DNA of 64,000 nucleotides from Diphasiastrum complanatum (lineage: Eukaryota > Streptophyta > Lycopodiopsida > Lycopodiales > Lycopodiaceae): positions 5,990,873 to 6,054,872 of the forward strand of contig CM055107.1 of the NCBI GenBank assembly GCA_029204225.1, in the 5' to 3' direction. The translations under genes were made by a program, and so were the position numbers. The stretch's first letter is position 1. Each line of letters opens with the position of its first letter. Under the pieces are notes generated by a model. That model saw only the letters and a list, made by a program, of their open reading frames with translations. It had not been told where the DNA came from and made no database searches. Below are positions 23,361 to 37,697 of the stretch, one piece after another.

Positions 23361-23756
23361 GTGTTTTTTTACAGAGGAATAACATGGAAAATGGCTCTCT
23401 CTATTGAACAATTGAATACAACACTAGCTCACTGTATTATGGTTTTCTTTCAAATTGTAACCATGAAGGAATTGCATATGTCATATTTCAAAGAAAGGAG
23501 TCATGTTCTGAATCTGAAAGTAACATGGCTTCGTCACTTATCAACATATACTCTCAAATGTTGCAGCTGCTGCTTTAATTGTGTTAGTGCCCTACTTTAT
23601 ATCCTTGAACTTGTGTGGCAAAGGAGCACACTCATGGGACTTGACAATTATCTGAATGGTTTGCAAAGCTGTAAAATTGTGGTTAATGGAGATGTAGATC
23701 TTGCAACAAGCAAGCGCCACCTACGCAATTCTGATGTTGCATGCATCTTTCTTTAA
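23361..23756 (+). CDS. Hypothetical ORF, 131 codons
   Basis: Open frame from ATG 23361. It is Cys- and Leu-rich in the middle (LKCCSCCFNCVSALLYILEL). No domain recognised. It may be a chance ORF or one exon of a decayed gene. Nothing around it, such as splice sites or a related sequence, strengthens it. Confidence 0.2.
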   Translation: MFFYRGITWKMALSIEQLNTTLAHCIMVFFQIVTMKELHMSYFKERSHVLNLKVTWLRHLSTYTLKCCSCCFNCVSALLYILELVWQRSTLMGLDNYLNGLQSCKIVVNGDVDLATSKRHLRNSDVACIFL

Positions 23757-26700
23757 GTCATTGAATCCTCTCTTTCTCTCCCTCTCAGCCAAGATCCTAT
23801 TGCATAAACATTGATAAAAATTCACTAATAAGCACACAAATTTTCATGAAAATCAATCTCCTACCTTAAAATTATCCAATTTCTATACGTAGGCCACATA
23901 TTTTAGGCCTTGCAACAAGAGTTTCAACTCAAAGCATATGTGCTCGAAGGGTTTTCAGATTTTAGAGCTCACTAAAAAATCCATACGTTTGTGGAGCGCC
24001 CAATAGTAAAGCACCAAGTGCATGCATCTAGTTGGGCTAATTTGAGGAGGAGGATGAACAAACATCATACATGTTATGCCAAAATGTTTGAATCCACAAC
24101 ATTTCTTTTAATGATAGGGTGATGGTTTGCAACCACGCATTCTTTGCATGTCTTGATAGCAATGGAGATCTATCCATCATCGTGCACAAGGCATCTCGTC
24201 TAAGCTTGGTTTGGAATCACAAAAATTGTGAGCCATTCCTTTTAAGTTTGACTTTTGTATAACCTACATGGACCAACTTCACCACACAGTATTGCCTTTG
24301 CACGCCAAGGCCAAACATGCATCATTGATAGGTTGACAATGTTCAATCATGCACTCTTTGCATGTCTTTGTAGATTTTTAAATGGTAACAAATGCATGAT
24401 ACTTTAGCTCTCCGCCAAGGTCCTAGCCTTAAGAGTTTAGACGGGTACCACATATTAGCTTTTAATGTTAACTTTTTCTAAACTCCATTGACGTTGAACC
24501 TCAACACATATAGTATTGGCTTTGCAAGGCAATGCCAAAATGCCAAAAAGTTACCTGGTATTTGTACATTTCAGTGGTAGGGCTAAGGGCATGGCAGCAT
24601 GCTCGTGAGTCGTGACTGGCTTTCTGAACTCTGTGAACTGCAGGAGATTTTTTTTCTCTTTCAATGAACTGAAGGAATTTTTTAATAAGACAGATATATC
24701 GTACTGTGTACATGATGCCATCATCCAGGCAGGGAATAGGGAATTGGGTATCCTGAATTAAGTTAACAATTGCAGTGTGCATGTGTTAAGTCAGCGATTG
24801 CAGTCTGTAAGCGTACCGCCTAGCTGCAGCCGAAAGTATAATCAGGTATAATCATTTTTCAGATTCCACTTCCAACATCCAAGGATTAAACTTAATCTCA
24901 ATGCTCATCACACCGAACAGTCGAAACCTAGAGTTGGCATTCTCATCCATCATCCTCAACATCGAGAGATGTCGTCAGTTCAGCACCGTTAGATGGCAGC
25001 CTTTTTCTACTGGGTACCAGCTATGTGCCAAAAACATGAATTAGACTTAGGAGTAAAAAAGCCGAAAAGGACGATACTTGATGCCTCAAAGTTTTAGAAC
25101 ATATTACATAGGTTACATAGCATGAAATCGGAAAGCTGCCTTCACAATGCACATACAATATTGCATGATGCATGCATGACATCGAACACGCTCGGGCCTC
25201 AAAAATCTGTCAGTCTTAAGACATTTGAGTATCATGGTAACTGGTGCTAAGACCAGATCCAGCACATGATCATTGATCAATGATCATCCGCTATGAGCAT
25301 TGAGTATCATCAGCTTTGAAGAGTATATTGCAGCTTTCTTGATGATAACGGTTTACTCACACATTGGGGTTTTATTAAAAACCAAAAAAAGAAAAGCTTC
25401 ATTGTATAGCCTAACGTTGATGAGCCACCCCCTTGCCCCACAACTAGACACCCTTCCCTTGATACCCCCTCGGAATAATATTGTGCCTAAGGAGGTTGCA
25501 TGGATTTTTATGGGCATAATTTGCAGCCCACACAACTTACAATGTCATTTAGTGTTCACTTACCATTCAATTACATGATGCATTTGGCCTCATCATAGAC
25601 TAGATTGCACGTGTTTGGAGGCACATTGTAGGAGGAACATATCCCCAACTGCAGCTAAAGCTACAAGCTAGGTCTCTCCCCCATCCATATGAGTGGTGAA
25701 GAGATCTTTGCCTCTCATCTATGTACAAATCATGATTTCTTTGCCACCCTTGGATGGGAGAATGGCCCATCATTCCCCCATTTTAGGGATATAATGAAAT
25801 GTCATGTTGGTTTAATTTTGAAAGTCATTTTGCATTTTATTCCAATTGATTGTGGAAGTGGAATAATTGTTTCATGTCTTTCAATTATCAAGGCCATTGC
25901 AAATTAACATAAAAAGCTATTGCATGCATATCAAAGGAGCTTTGTTTGTTCCAACAATGGGCATTGATGTAGCACATGTGGAACTCGAGATGGGTGCCAC
26001 ATTGAAGTCAAGAGTGAAAGATACAGACATGCAGAATCTGACATATTATCCAAACAACGTTTTGCTAGAATGGGTTGTAAGGGGAAGGAATATGCAAGGG
26101 CTTCTACTTTGATCCAAGCCCCATTGTTGCTCCCAGTGCCAAGCAAAAATGTGAGGAGTTTGAGTTTATTAGACCCCACCATTACTCCATTACATTGCTG
26201 ACCAAGGTTATACATACATGAATTCCAAGTCTTTCACCTATGTTGTGTGATTTACATAACATATCTTTTTTTCTTTGTGTGGGGACATACTGAATATTGC
26301 AAACTGCGCTACTTCTAAGACCATTATCAATGAGATGCATACTCTTCCATCACATTGAAAATCCATTTGTGTGGGGACAAGAACAAGAAGAGGTAAAAGC
26401 ATGCAATACAATGCACATAAGGTTTTGATTGAATATTCAACATGCTTTGATAGATTATCTATGAATGTGTCTATTTGGAATATGCTTTATGATAGATTGC
26501 TAAAGGTGTCTATGCAATTTACCTCAACAATTATTGATGATGATGACCTCATGGACAATATCCTAAATGTTTTGAAGATACCTTCATGATTTAGAGTTGC
26601 TAAAATGTCTAGACTAAAGGCGGGATGCCATGTCATACTACAAGGGATGGATAAATTTGGCATCAGTGTCATTGGGGTTCAAGTGAGTTTTGCATCAATT

Positions 26701-27589
26701 CCTTGTTTGTAAGAGTTTTTGTTCTTTTTCAATCATTGTCTAATGTGTTCAAATATGTGTAATTCTTTTTATATGGATTTCATACACTTACGTTACATGT
26801 TGCATTGTATTGACCATTCAATTCTTAGAAGTTGATTAACCCTTCTCTCTTTAGCAACACAGTTGAGCACAATTGATCACTAGATATATTATTATCCTTC
26901 AATTGAGAGAATGACATATGCGGTTGGAACTCAACCAATTCATGAAGGGGTCATGAAAAGTCCCCATCTTTTGACAAAAGTGTTTTGTAAGCCATGGGTG
27001 TTGGTGATTGACCCTTTCCTAGGTTGTGGAGAGTCGTGGAAGCATCGACCAAAACTGTATTGCAATGGATTATGATCAGACCATCATTGGTTTTTTCACT
27101 CACAGATATGGTTCCCATTATGTTTGCAATGCTTGTTAACTATTGCTAAACAAATTATACTTTGTTTTGTAGAATCATCCACTTCTATTCACAAACACAA
27201 CAATCCAATTGAGAACAAAAACGGTTGGATTTTGACAAATTTCAAAGTTGGTATGTCAAACTTAGAAAATTGTCCATTTTTTTTGAAGTAAATGATATGC
27301 TTGATTGTACTCTCTTAACGTTTTTGCTATGTAGAGGCAGTAGCCAAAGTAATGGAAAGTTATGATGCGACACCGATTCAAGACAAGATGAACGACCTCC
27401 ACAATGTATATATGTGGAAGATGAGTGCAAAGATAACTAGTATTTCTCATGCGTAGTTTGTCACATATATGATGTACTCTGCATTTTCACATAAATCAGA
27501 AATTGCATATCATGTACACACATTATGCAAGGGTGGAGGTTGGTGGGCGTCAGGTGTGTTGCTAAGTGGTGGATGAATATTTATTTTGG
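23757..27589. other. Unassigned intergenic sequence
   Basis: Several ORFs of 60-95 codons on both strands, none with motifs. A loosely repeated phrase with CTCTTTGCATGTCTT occurs near 24140 and 24350. No RNA gene, LTR end or transposase signature was seen. Confidence 0.4.
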
Positions 27590-28105
27590 TGCTGATTTAT
27601 TAATAAATTTGTGTCATAGTAAATATTTACTGTCATATTTTGGTTGTATTTATTTTGATATGAAAATTAATCTTTGGTGTTGAACTTCTTAGTGTGGGAA
27701 GAATTACAACTATGTGTGTCAAGTACCCATGTTAAAGAGTGGTCCATGTAGGCCACACATGTTAAGAGTGACTCATGCAGGTCACACATCTTACAAGTAG
27801 TCCATGTAGACCATGCACTTCAAGAGTGGTCATAGGTTAGGGATTTCTTATTCTTCGATAATAGTTTAGAATGTCATAATGATTATTTAGTGTCATATTT
27901 TGGTTTATATTCTATTGATTTGAAATTAAATTTTCTTTGTAAGGATTTGATATTAATCAATTCTTAGTGTGGGAAGGATTACAAATAGGTGTGCGGAGTT
28001 TCAATTATGTGTAGGCCACCCATGTTAACACTGAGTCATGCAGGCCACACGAGTTACAAGTGGTTTGTGTAGACCACACACTTCAAGAGTGGTCATAGGT
28101 GCATG
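27590..28105. repeat. Tandem duplication of about 270 bp with inner repeats of about 30 bp
   Basis: Two diverged copies, about 27640-27840 and 27905-28105, share CTTAGTGTGGGAAGRATTACAA at the start and ACTTCAAGAGTGGTCATAGG at the end. Within each, a unit of roughly 30 bp (TCCATGTAGRCCACACATGTTA-like) recurs three to four times. Confidence 0.75.
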
Positions 28106-29552
28106 AACCCTTATCCAACCATGACCATGAACAACTCCAGGTGCATCAGATACGCAAAATGATGAGTTCTGATAATCATTGACACTAATGAAAAAACTCG
28201 CAAAACCCTCAAAAAGTCCAAACTGTCCAAACTCAAAAAGTCAGAAGGTTTCCTAACTATTAGTCCCTGACCAGCTCTTAAGTATAGGTGATAAGTGGCA
28301 TTATGTAGGTAATATGGTTGCTTATTGTACATTCACACTAAAACTACAATGTAGAAGAGATTATTGTAATTTCCCAATTATAAAATGATTATTTTGGGTA
28401 AGTTAAACACCTCAATTGCATTTAATAGTAGCACAAAGTGGCACGCCACTTTCACGAAACATAGAATAACGTGAATAATGGAAACGTGCTCTTGTTTGAC
28501 ATATTAATGTTAAAGTAGGTGTTGCTTTTTTATTCATGTCCCATTATTGTTTTATATTCTAGAGTGGATATGTAAGGGATTTCTATGTTCAACTACAAAT
28601 TTTATAGGCCTATAAAAAAAGCTTGGAACATCAATAAATCCGTGCTAATACTTATAGACATCTCTCGTAATAACATTCAAAGATACACTTGCCTTTCTTC
28701 TATCTGGTTTGTCTTATACATTGACTTTATTCATATGAAATTGGTCCACGATTAAACATGTTGCACAATCATTCCAAGTGTTTATGCATGTTCTTTTGCC
28801 CAACCTTATTAAATTCAAAAAGAAACTTAATCTAGTATTTGTCATCATGTTGAGAAAAAATAAGTATAAAAGAGAAATTAAAGATGGTTCATGCAAGCAT
28901 TATAATATGAAAATCTGGTAGTGTTTTAAGAAGGTTGTATACAACAATTACTTTGTGATTTTTTTAATTCTTGATTTCACCAAAAAAAATTAACAAGGTT
29001 CCTAGTACACGGAAACTTGATGACAAATTGTTATCAACATCTAGAGAAGGTATTGAGTTTGGAGATTCCAAATGAAGATGTGATCTACATGACAAATCTA
29101 CAATTGCCACCATACAATTTCAAAGAAAATAAACAATGTGGACTAAGTGAATCTCAACACACCAAAACCTTATTAAAGTCAATTGTTTATAGAAAAAAAA
29201 AAAGTAAATTAGAAGTTACACTATATAAAATGCATCTCAATGCACTACATCATGTACTCTTGGCCATTTTTAGATGAAGTGCTTTAAAGCACTAGAAATG
29301 AGAAATGGAAAATGGAACTCTTGTAGTAGAAATAGTGAATTATAATGCCAAGAACTATGTAAAGTAAAGATACTTGAAAAAGGAAAAGAAAAGAAATTTA
29401 TGGTATGTTACACTTGTTGATTTAAAAAGTAGCTCATAGAAAGTATCCACATATTTATGGCAAGGATCAACTATTTTCCCTTGTATAATAGGGACCAACT
29501 ATTAAAAGACCACATCCTTTGTAATTTGTGTCTTTTGAGAACATCCTTCGTT
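28106..29552. other. Unassigned AT-rich sequence
   Basis: No recognisable coding region. An 86-codon plus-strand ORF at 29017-29277 has no family signature. Confidence 0.35.
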
Positions 29553-29608
29553 TGTGTGTGCGTGCATGCGTGCGCGCGTGCGTGTGCGTGTGCATGCGTG
29601 TGTGTGTG
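29553..29608. repeat. 56-bp strictly alternating purine-pyrimidine tract
   Basis: Every base alternates pyrimidine/purine (TG, CG and CA steps, including TGCGCGCG) across 56 positions. Such sequence can adopt Z-DNA. Confidence 0.95.
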
Positions 29609-29892
29609 ATTAATGACCTTAGTCGAACTACATTGCCATGCATATTTTTTATAACTCCACCACGTGGATTAAGATCATAATACACACTACACGATTCTTG
29701 GGAAGGGGCATCTTCGGAAGCTCTTCTCTCGGATGATTCACTCGAAGAAGATAACACAAGATTTTTGATTCTATCTCTTTGTTGAGGAGATAGATTCTCA
29801 AACCACTCTTGATTATATTCTTCGGGCTCCTACGCTCTTCTCCTAGATGGTCTCCCACTTGACCTTCCACTTGACCTACCACTTGAAAACAT
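29609..29892 (-). pseudogene. Partial Ser/Arg-rich ORF, unknown
   Basis: From ATG at 29892 the minus strand reads MFSSGRSSGRSSGRPSRRRA, a TAG stop, then EPEEYNQEWFENLSPQQRDR and a Ser/Glu-rich part. The frame ends inside the alternating TG/CG tract. Composition and the SGR repeats look like the start of a real protein, possibly a transposon ORF. No family is recognised and the only obvious stop is a TAG. A purine-rich leader (29893-30120) precedes it. Confidence 0.3.
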
Positions 29893-30186
29893 TGTCAAAG
29901 AAAAACTTTAAAAGTTAGAAAGTAGTGGAGAATGGGAGTGAAAGAGTATTGAAGACTTTTATATTAGAAGAGTAAGCAATGAATAGAAAGCAAGAACAAA
30001 CAAGATCAATAGAGCAAGCAAAAGCAAGAGCAAGATCACTAGCAATGAAGAGCAACCAAAAGTCTTAGAAGAGCAATAGCAAGCAAGAGCACTGAACACT
30101 AGATTAGAAAACCTATAAAACTTGAAAGCAAAAGAAGAGGAGCAAGGATGCTCGCGAAAATGCTATTTTATTGGCATTCAAGTTTC

Positions 30187-30203
30187 GCGTGGATGTTCCA
30201 CGC
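30187..30203. repeat. Isolated palindromic unit GCGTGGATGTTCCACGC
   Basis: GCGTGGA and TCCACGC are exact reverse complements around a 3-base centre. It is the same unit that clusters at 38424-38771 and 41277-41556. Confidence 0.8.
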
Positions 30204-31398
30204 ATTTTTTTTTCCTCTCTTGGCACGTGAGAGGGTCCCCCACATGGGCTTGCATGCTTCAAATGTCATTCAATATTCTCATAATCTTTTTTAGATTTTA
30301 TGAAAATATTTTATTGTAGGATTTTACATAAAATATATTTTTTAATATGATGGAATGTAAAAAAATCAATTCAAAGATCATTATGGTAGTATTTAATTGT
30401 TAAAACTAGTTTTATATTGTTATAAATTTTATTTTTCTTGAGATTTGACATACAAGACAAAATTATGAGATAAGAAATAGTACATATTATTATTAAACAA
30501 GTAATTTGACAAGTTTTTTAAGATTTTATGACATAATAGTATGTCAAATCGGTGATGTCATTAAACATTTAGTTTATTAATAATCTAGGTGTCATAGATT
30601 TGATATAATTTGATGACATAATTACATGGTCAAATAAATTTTTTTTGCTTTTGTCATGTGGCCTCTTAAATGGTTGCATGGGGTCATTTAGATTCATGAT
30701 CAAAAGCATTTATGTTATATTGAGGACCTTAGTGATATGTGACCTATATGATAAATCTTTTTAATTGTTGGTGTGTGACCTATATAACCTTATATGAAAT
30801 CATAGTAATTAGTTGAAATATCATTTAGCATTGTAATAAAGATGTTGATCAATGGTGTGTTATCTAGTATATGATTTCTTGCATACAAAGCAACCATAGA
30901 TAGAAAGGGCGAATGCATATTGCTCGTCATGAGATACCATGGCACACTAGGCCAATCCAAAGAGATTTATCTTTAACTAACTAGAGCCAAGTATTAATTA
31001 ATCAAATGAGTGATTGAGTGGGCAATGAATCAATTGAGTATATGACTGATTGTTTGATTTGATCATTCCATCTTGAAAGAAAGATCGAGTGAGATCATCA
31101 CTCATCTTAGACAAGAGTTTAAACTGAGAGCTTCGAACATTGACTGCTATGTGGTCTTTAAATTAGTTGAGATAGGCCTGCACACACTATCTACTGATGT
31201 CTAACATTTGTCAGTATGAACCTCATTTTGATTGCTCGTCATGTGTTGCCCCACCCAAGCAATTTTCTTGATAGCAATGTTACTAGAATATTAGATTTAC
31301 ATTAAGCATAAGTAGAATATACATGGATTAGATGTTGGCATGTCTTTAACAAATTTTATTATATTTGTTCAGTACATATGGTCTCATAATGATTACTT
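30204..31398. other. Unassigned AT-rich sequence
   Basis: No gene or clear repeat recognised. It could include the 5' end of the CACTA element, but no CACTA terminal repeat was found. Confidence 0.35.
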
Positions 31399-32285
31399 AT
31401 GATGTGGTATAGAGTAGCTGGCTACAGTGTGTATATGTCATCGACGATGTCATCATCATCAGATAGCGATTCATCTCATGATCGCAACAACAGGTATATA
31501 TTGTTATTGATATTGACATCAATTGCACTTTATTTGTTATTTGAATATGAGTGTATAATTTTTCTTGCAAATTTATTCTTACAATGACATTTGATTGGAA
31601 TTATGAATTCTAGAGAAATTATCGTACCTTCACGTGATTTAGAGAAAGAAAAAAGAATTGAGCTCTATCACAGAAAAAAGGAGCAAGCAAGACTAAAGTA
31701 CAATGAACAACTATTGACTGGTTCATCTTCAAGCTCTTCCATCAGTCGACGTAGACTGCCTATTGATCCATCACATATATGTATATTGATTTATGTCATA
31801 ATTTTTTTATTTGTAATAGTGATGTAATCCGATTTGCTCTTTGGATATAATATATTGCTCTTTGGAAAGCCAAGACACCACTTCATCACAAATGAAGGTT
31901 GAAAATGCACTGAATGTACAAAGACTATTGTGTCAATTTTTGTCACATGTTACAATTCATCACATGTTAAAATTTGTCAATTTTCACTTGAATGACACTG
32001 AAAGAACTTGTGCAATTTGTAATTGGATTATTGGACCAGTTTCAACCGGAATATGATGAGAGGATACCATGTACATGCACACAATGCATAGACCTTAGGA
32101 TTCGGACAAAGAGGATTGTCAATGATCATATTTGGGCCAATGGAGTGCACACAGAGAATCCAAGAGTACGAGAGGTAAACTCTTTAAAGTTTTTTTCGAA
32201 AATGCTTTAATCTTTGACCCTTATGACACTTCAATTATAGTTTGGCCAATAAATATTGAGCGATAGGATGAGTGCCACGATACTT

Positions 32286-32460
32286 TGAAGTTAATCTCTC
32301 ACTTGCTTCTAAAAGGAAAAATCCAAATAGAATATTTAGATGAAGTTAATCTCTCACTTGCTTCTAAAAGAAAAATCCAAATAGAACGATTAGATGAAGT
32401 TAATCTCTCACTTGCTTCTAAAAGAAAAAATCCAAATAGAATGGTTAGATGTAGTTAATC
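32286..32460 (+). repeat. Minisatellite, three copies of about 55 bp
   Basis: Near-identical units start at about 32286, 32342 and 32396, each with GAAGTTAATCTCTCACTTGC followed by TTCTAAAAG and TCCAAATAGAA. A fourth, partial unit follows at about 32451. It lies in a probable intron of the CACTA relic. Confidence 0.9.
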
Positions 32461-32506
32461 TTGATTTCCATATTCAATCACCCATAATAGTCTCTCATTC
32501 ATGTCC

Positions 32507-32611
<105 letters not shown>

Positions 32612-32911
32612 AAAGGTAGCCAACACTCCCAATTCTAAGAAGGTGTGTAGTTTTCTTTTGTTAAAGGCGTGGTTCAAATGGTTTTTGTTGGAAGATGAGT
32701 TCCACAAAAAAGCCCAAATGTCGCAGGGAGGGAGCATGTGGTGACATTTTGCAATAGGATATAATCGTGTGGTTCGGGAGTTTTGATTAGCACTCTATAA
32801 TGTTCTCTCTGTTTTTCTCTTCATGTGTGTTTAGGGTCGGTGTGGGTGGGTGTGTGTGTGTTTCATGCTACTGGTTTACGGTTTGTGTTATATATTAATT
32901 TATGTTTCATG

Positions 32912-33037
<126 letters not shown>

Positions 33038-36000
33038 TGATACATCTAACATTTTCAATTTTTGCAGAAGGACCATAAGTTGGTTTCAAGAAAAAGAGTT
33101 GCAAGAGAGATCGAGATCGATAAGATAAATCACATGAATATTGACTTTGGATCATCATTGGCCCTGGATGATGCTCTTGGTGATGATGACCCCTTGCATG
33201 ATATAATTAATTCATCAATGCCTTGTGATTCAATCCATGTCTCCAAATCTCTAGAACGTTCTTACCACCCAACCACACCTATCATAGATGTTGCACATGA
33301 GTCCTCCACGATACTCCACGTGGATTCCACAAACATGACCACCCCTTTAAAAAAGAGAACACATCTTGGACGTATTATGACTAGTTTGAAAGATAATTGC
33401 AAATTACTACGCCCTGTGATGTGTCCAAAGACATTCTAGGTTCTTTGTCTAACCTTCCTCTTCCACGTAGCTTGCAACCATTAGTAAAAACTTCTATTAG
33501 AAGTAGATATTCGTGCTGACCACTCCAATCACCATTACCATTAAATGGAACACCATTTACGTATTGGGGTCGAATGTACATGATCATGCCTAGTGAACAC
33601 TTTCCTGAGACTGGTTTGGGCCTTTTTGCATTGAGTAGTATTGAGGTCCCTTTAAATAGTGTTGTGACATTGATGCCATATGCAGGACCTCAATACAATT
33701 GGGGTGATTGGCATGCTTTGTGTTGTCACCAATGGAGGATGCAAGTATATGGCTTGAGTTCAAATGCTTGTTCTTTAGAGGAGCAACGCATGTAAGGAGG
33801 CAACATCTCAAGGGAAAATCGTACATACATTGATGGACGTCTAGATGTGCATGAAAACATTGCTGCATATATAAATAGTTCCATTGGCCACCCTCTATTG
33901 ATGAATTGTGATTTTGAAGAACGCACCAATGGAAAAGAAGAATATTTTACTAGGAATGTAAAGGGCACTTGGTACGAATCACTCAAGAAATGTCCCATTT
34001 GTGATACTCCTCGATATAGAGATGATTTGCAAGGGGCAACCATTTCGTGCAAAGTTTTACGACATTTTTCAGTAATTCCACGATTGCAACGTTTATTTCA
34101 TCATAAATCTCTTGCACAACTTATGGACTGGCATGCACACCATACCTCTACCGATGGGATGATGAGGGTACCTTCAGATTCACCTGCATGGAAACACATC
34201 AACAAAGAGTATCCAAGCTTTTCCAATGAGTCAAGAAATGTGAGATTTGGTCTTGCAACAGATGGTGTGAACCCCTTTGGTGTACGAGCAACTATGTGGT
34301 TCATTTGGCCTATTTGCTTGGTAAATTATAATATTCCTCCTTGGTTGAGTACAAAAAAGAGACACATTATGCTGGCACTTTTAATTCCTGGCCTACGCAA
34401 GGTCAAGAACATGGATGTGTATCTTGAGCCGCTTATTGACGAGTTGGAAGATTTGTGGAAGGGGATAAAAGCATATGACATTTTGTGCCCCTTACATGAG
34501 AGGGAGTTTACACTACATGCCATTGTAATGTGGACAATGCATGACTATCCAGGATTAGGTGAATGCTCAGGTAATCATTCAAACAATGTCTATCTTGTGT
34601 ACATAGGAGTTTGTTTATAGTTACATACAACTAGTAATTCTTGACATTTACATGATATACTACAATGGCTATAATTATTCTTTGACATATACTTTTTTTA
34701 ATAGTGATTGATAGTATCCATTTGTTGGGCAGGCTTTCAAACGGCTAGAAAAAATGCTTGTTTTTTGTGCGGGCCAAATCTTGTGGGAAGATACTCTTTT
34801 AGTCTCAGAAAATTGGTTTATGAAAATCATCGTAAATACTTGCATGAAGGCCATCCATTCAGAGACACTCATAGAAGAGTTTTTGGAGGAAGAGTTGAGA
34901 GAGAGATGCCTCCAAAGAGGATGTTCGTGAAAGAATGGCGATGACTATGGGAGGAATCTCAAGCAAAGCCAATCGATGGTATGAAAAGATTATCTATATT
35001 TCATCGTTTGGAATATTGGAATAACCTTTTGATTAATCACCTACTTGATCCCATGCACATATTTAAAAATGTGGGTGAATCTATTTGGAAACACTTGATT
35101 GGTAAAAAAGATACAATTACTGCAAGGCACGATCTAAAAGAATCAAACACCAAAAAAGAATATTGGATAAAGGATGGTGAAGATCATGCTCCAAAAGTAC
35201 CTTGGACATTCACTAAGGAGGAGCTTAACCATGTGCGCTCCATTATTCATGACATTAGAACACCAACTGATTTTGCCCATTCTCTACGGTCATCATTCAC
35301 AGTGGATGGAAAGTTGCAAGATCTCAAATCTCATGATTGGCTAAAGATTATTCAATTCATCTATCCATTGTCAATTCGTGGGTGCTTGTCAAAAGATATT
35401 TGTGAGACCATATACAAACCATCAATCATTGTCAGGTATTTACATGTACTTGGTGCATTTTTTTATTTAGTATTTATTGATTGGAAATTCAAATAGACAT
35501 AGAGTGGATTGAATATGTTGCAGATGGATGTGTTCAAAAGAAATCTGTGAGCTGGATCTTCGCAAGAGACATGAGGATATGTGGAGATTGTGTGCATGTT
35601 TGAGAGATATTTTTCGACTTCCATCATGGACTCACAAGTGCATTTATTGGTGCACTTGGTTGAAGAAGTTTCTACTGCTTGTCCAGTGCACACTAGGTAT
35701 AAGTGCATAAATTATCTTTTGCATGTGTATTTAAACTAAATCAATTGATACATGAACTCATTAAATAAACACTTATTTTTAACCATTTGTGACTTTTTAG
35801 GTGGATGTTCTTTATGGAAGGTACATGAAAGTCTTAAAAGATTTTGTGCGTCAAAAGGCAAGGCCTGAAGGTAGCATGTCAGAGGGATGGTTAGTACATG
35901 AATCTCTCTTTTATGTTAGTGAAATTTTGCACCAACTAGATCCATCTGCTCCACTATTGTGGCATGATGAGGAAGCCGAAGAGGTAACTAGTGAAAAACC

Positions 36001-37226
36001 TCAAGGTATGGGAAAGGTCCATAGGTTGGCACCCTTCCAACGAGAAAAAATTTCTACATTCATGCTTTATAATTGTGGAGTTATGGATAAATGGTTAGAC
36101 CTATATGAAGAAGAAAAAAAAGAGAGGGCCTTGTCTAGAAAGCGCCAACGACACAATAGAGGTAGACACATGGCCTCAAGTTCACATGATCTTGAGCCAT
36201 TGCCCAAGCAATGCACTATAGAGTGGATGCATGACACACTACAAAAAGCAACAAAAGAGGGACAAAAAATATCAAACGCAGAATGGGACTTTGCAAGAGG
36301 ATGCGAATGGAAGGTATTATTCTTTAGATACTTTATTATTAGAACATTCTTGTTTATAACAATATTTGTTTAATCATTTTGAAACACCATGTTCATTCAC
36401 ATTGATTATTTATGAGATTCATGTTTGTCATGTGGCAGTGCAAAATGTATAATGCTATATGGGCTTTTGGTTTCCACTTTTGTGTTGAAAGGATTGATAA
36501 CAAGAGATGCACAAACGACTGTGGTGTAATAGCATCTTTCCAACAAAAAAGTCAAAGCAGTGCACGAGATCGGAATCCCATCTCAGGAGATATAGAATAC
36601 GTAGGAACTATACAAAATATTTATGATGTGTCATTTGGTGAAAGTGGACACTATTTTTTATCTGATGTGAAACGGTTCAAGGTAGTTTGTAGAGGGCCAA
36701 ATGCAACCGTAAAATCGGATCCAAGTGGATTTTTTGCGATTGATTCATCAAAAACATTGAGCATGGAGTCCTTTGACACATTGGTGTTGCCTCGTCACTG
36801 TGAGCAGGTGCACATGCTATGCTATAATGTTTTTCATTTTATTGCAAGTGACTTCAATATTTGAGTTTTCAATATGTTCTAAAATAGTGATTTTTGCAGG
36901 TGTTTTTTCAACCAGATCGACTAAACAAGATATGGTGGTTTGTAGCTCAAGTTGAACCACGTTCACGATGAGTATTTGAGGGTGCAAATGTTGAGAATGA
37001 AATGGAAAACCTTCATTTTAACTATGAAATTGAGCTACCTAGAGATGTAATAAATCGTCAAACCATACTTGAAGCACCCACTTCCATAGATGTTGAGAAT
37101 AGAAATTCTAATAGTCAGGATGATGAAATAATTTTTGAAAGTGAGAGTGATGATGAAAATCATCTAAGAGGAGATGAATTGCAAGATGTTGTCGCTGATG
37201 AAATTGATTCTTGTAATTCTGAATAA

Positions 37227-37682
37227 AAATTGGTTATTGCAATTCTGAATGAAATTCATTCTTGCAATGCTTTCAAATGATTGTTATTAGGCCAAAATAG
37301 AGTCTCATTTATGGTCAAGTAAGTGAAAAGAATAGACATAGTTTGACTTCAATCCCATTTTTTTGGAGATAATGTCGGTGAAGATAGATGTACGGCTTCA
37401 TGTTCCAAAAAAATTCTCATTTTTTAACAAATGTTGCAAAGGCAGTAAATCACTAAAAGCATGTGAGGATCAATAATTTTACAAGTATCTCAAACAATGC
37501 ATCATATACTCACCTCACTTTTCATTACATCAAATCACTCTTTTGTTGCTACAGTTCTATTCACACTTGAAGGAACATCATCAAACTTAAGGTAGTAATA
37601 AGGGAAATAAAAATTAAACAATCATCAACTTGTAATTGCTTCTCTCTTCCTTGTATTTGAGCCTTGATGGTTGCATTTGGGC
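37227..37682. other. Unassigned sequence, possibly leader of a minus-strand copia relic
   Basis: No ORF recognised. Its right end borders a minus-strand primer site, so part may be the leader of an element otherwise lost. Confidence 0.3.
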
Positions 37683-37697
37683 TCTGATACCATGTTA
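37683..37697 (-). other. Relic primer binding site (initiator Met type)
   Basis: On the minus strand the sequence reads TTTTAACA then TGGTATCAGAGCCC, the classic order of an LTR end followed by a copia primer site. The sequence to the right (37698 to about 38200) would then be the LTR. Neither a second LTR nor coding domains were found. Confidence 0.55.
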
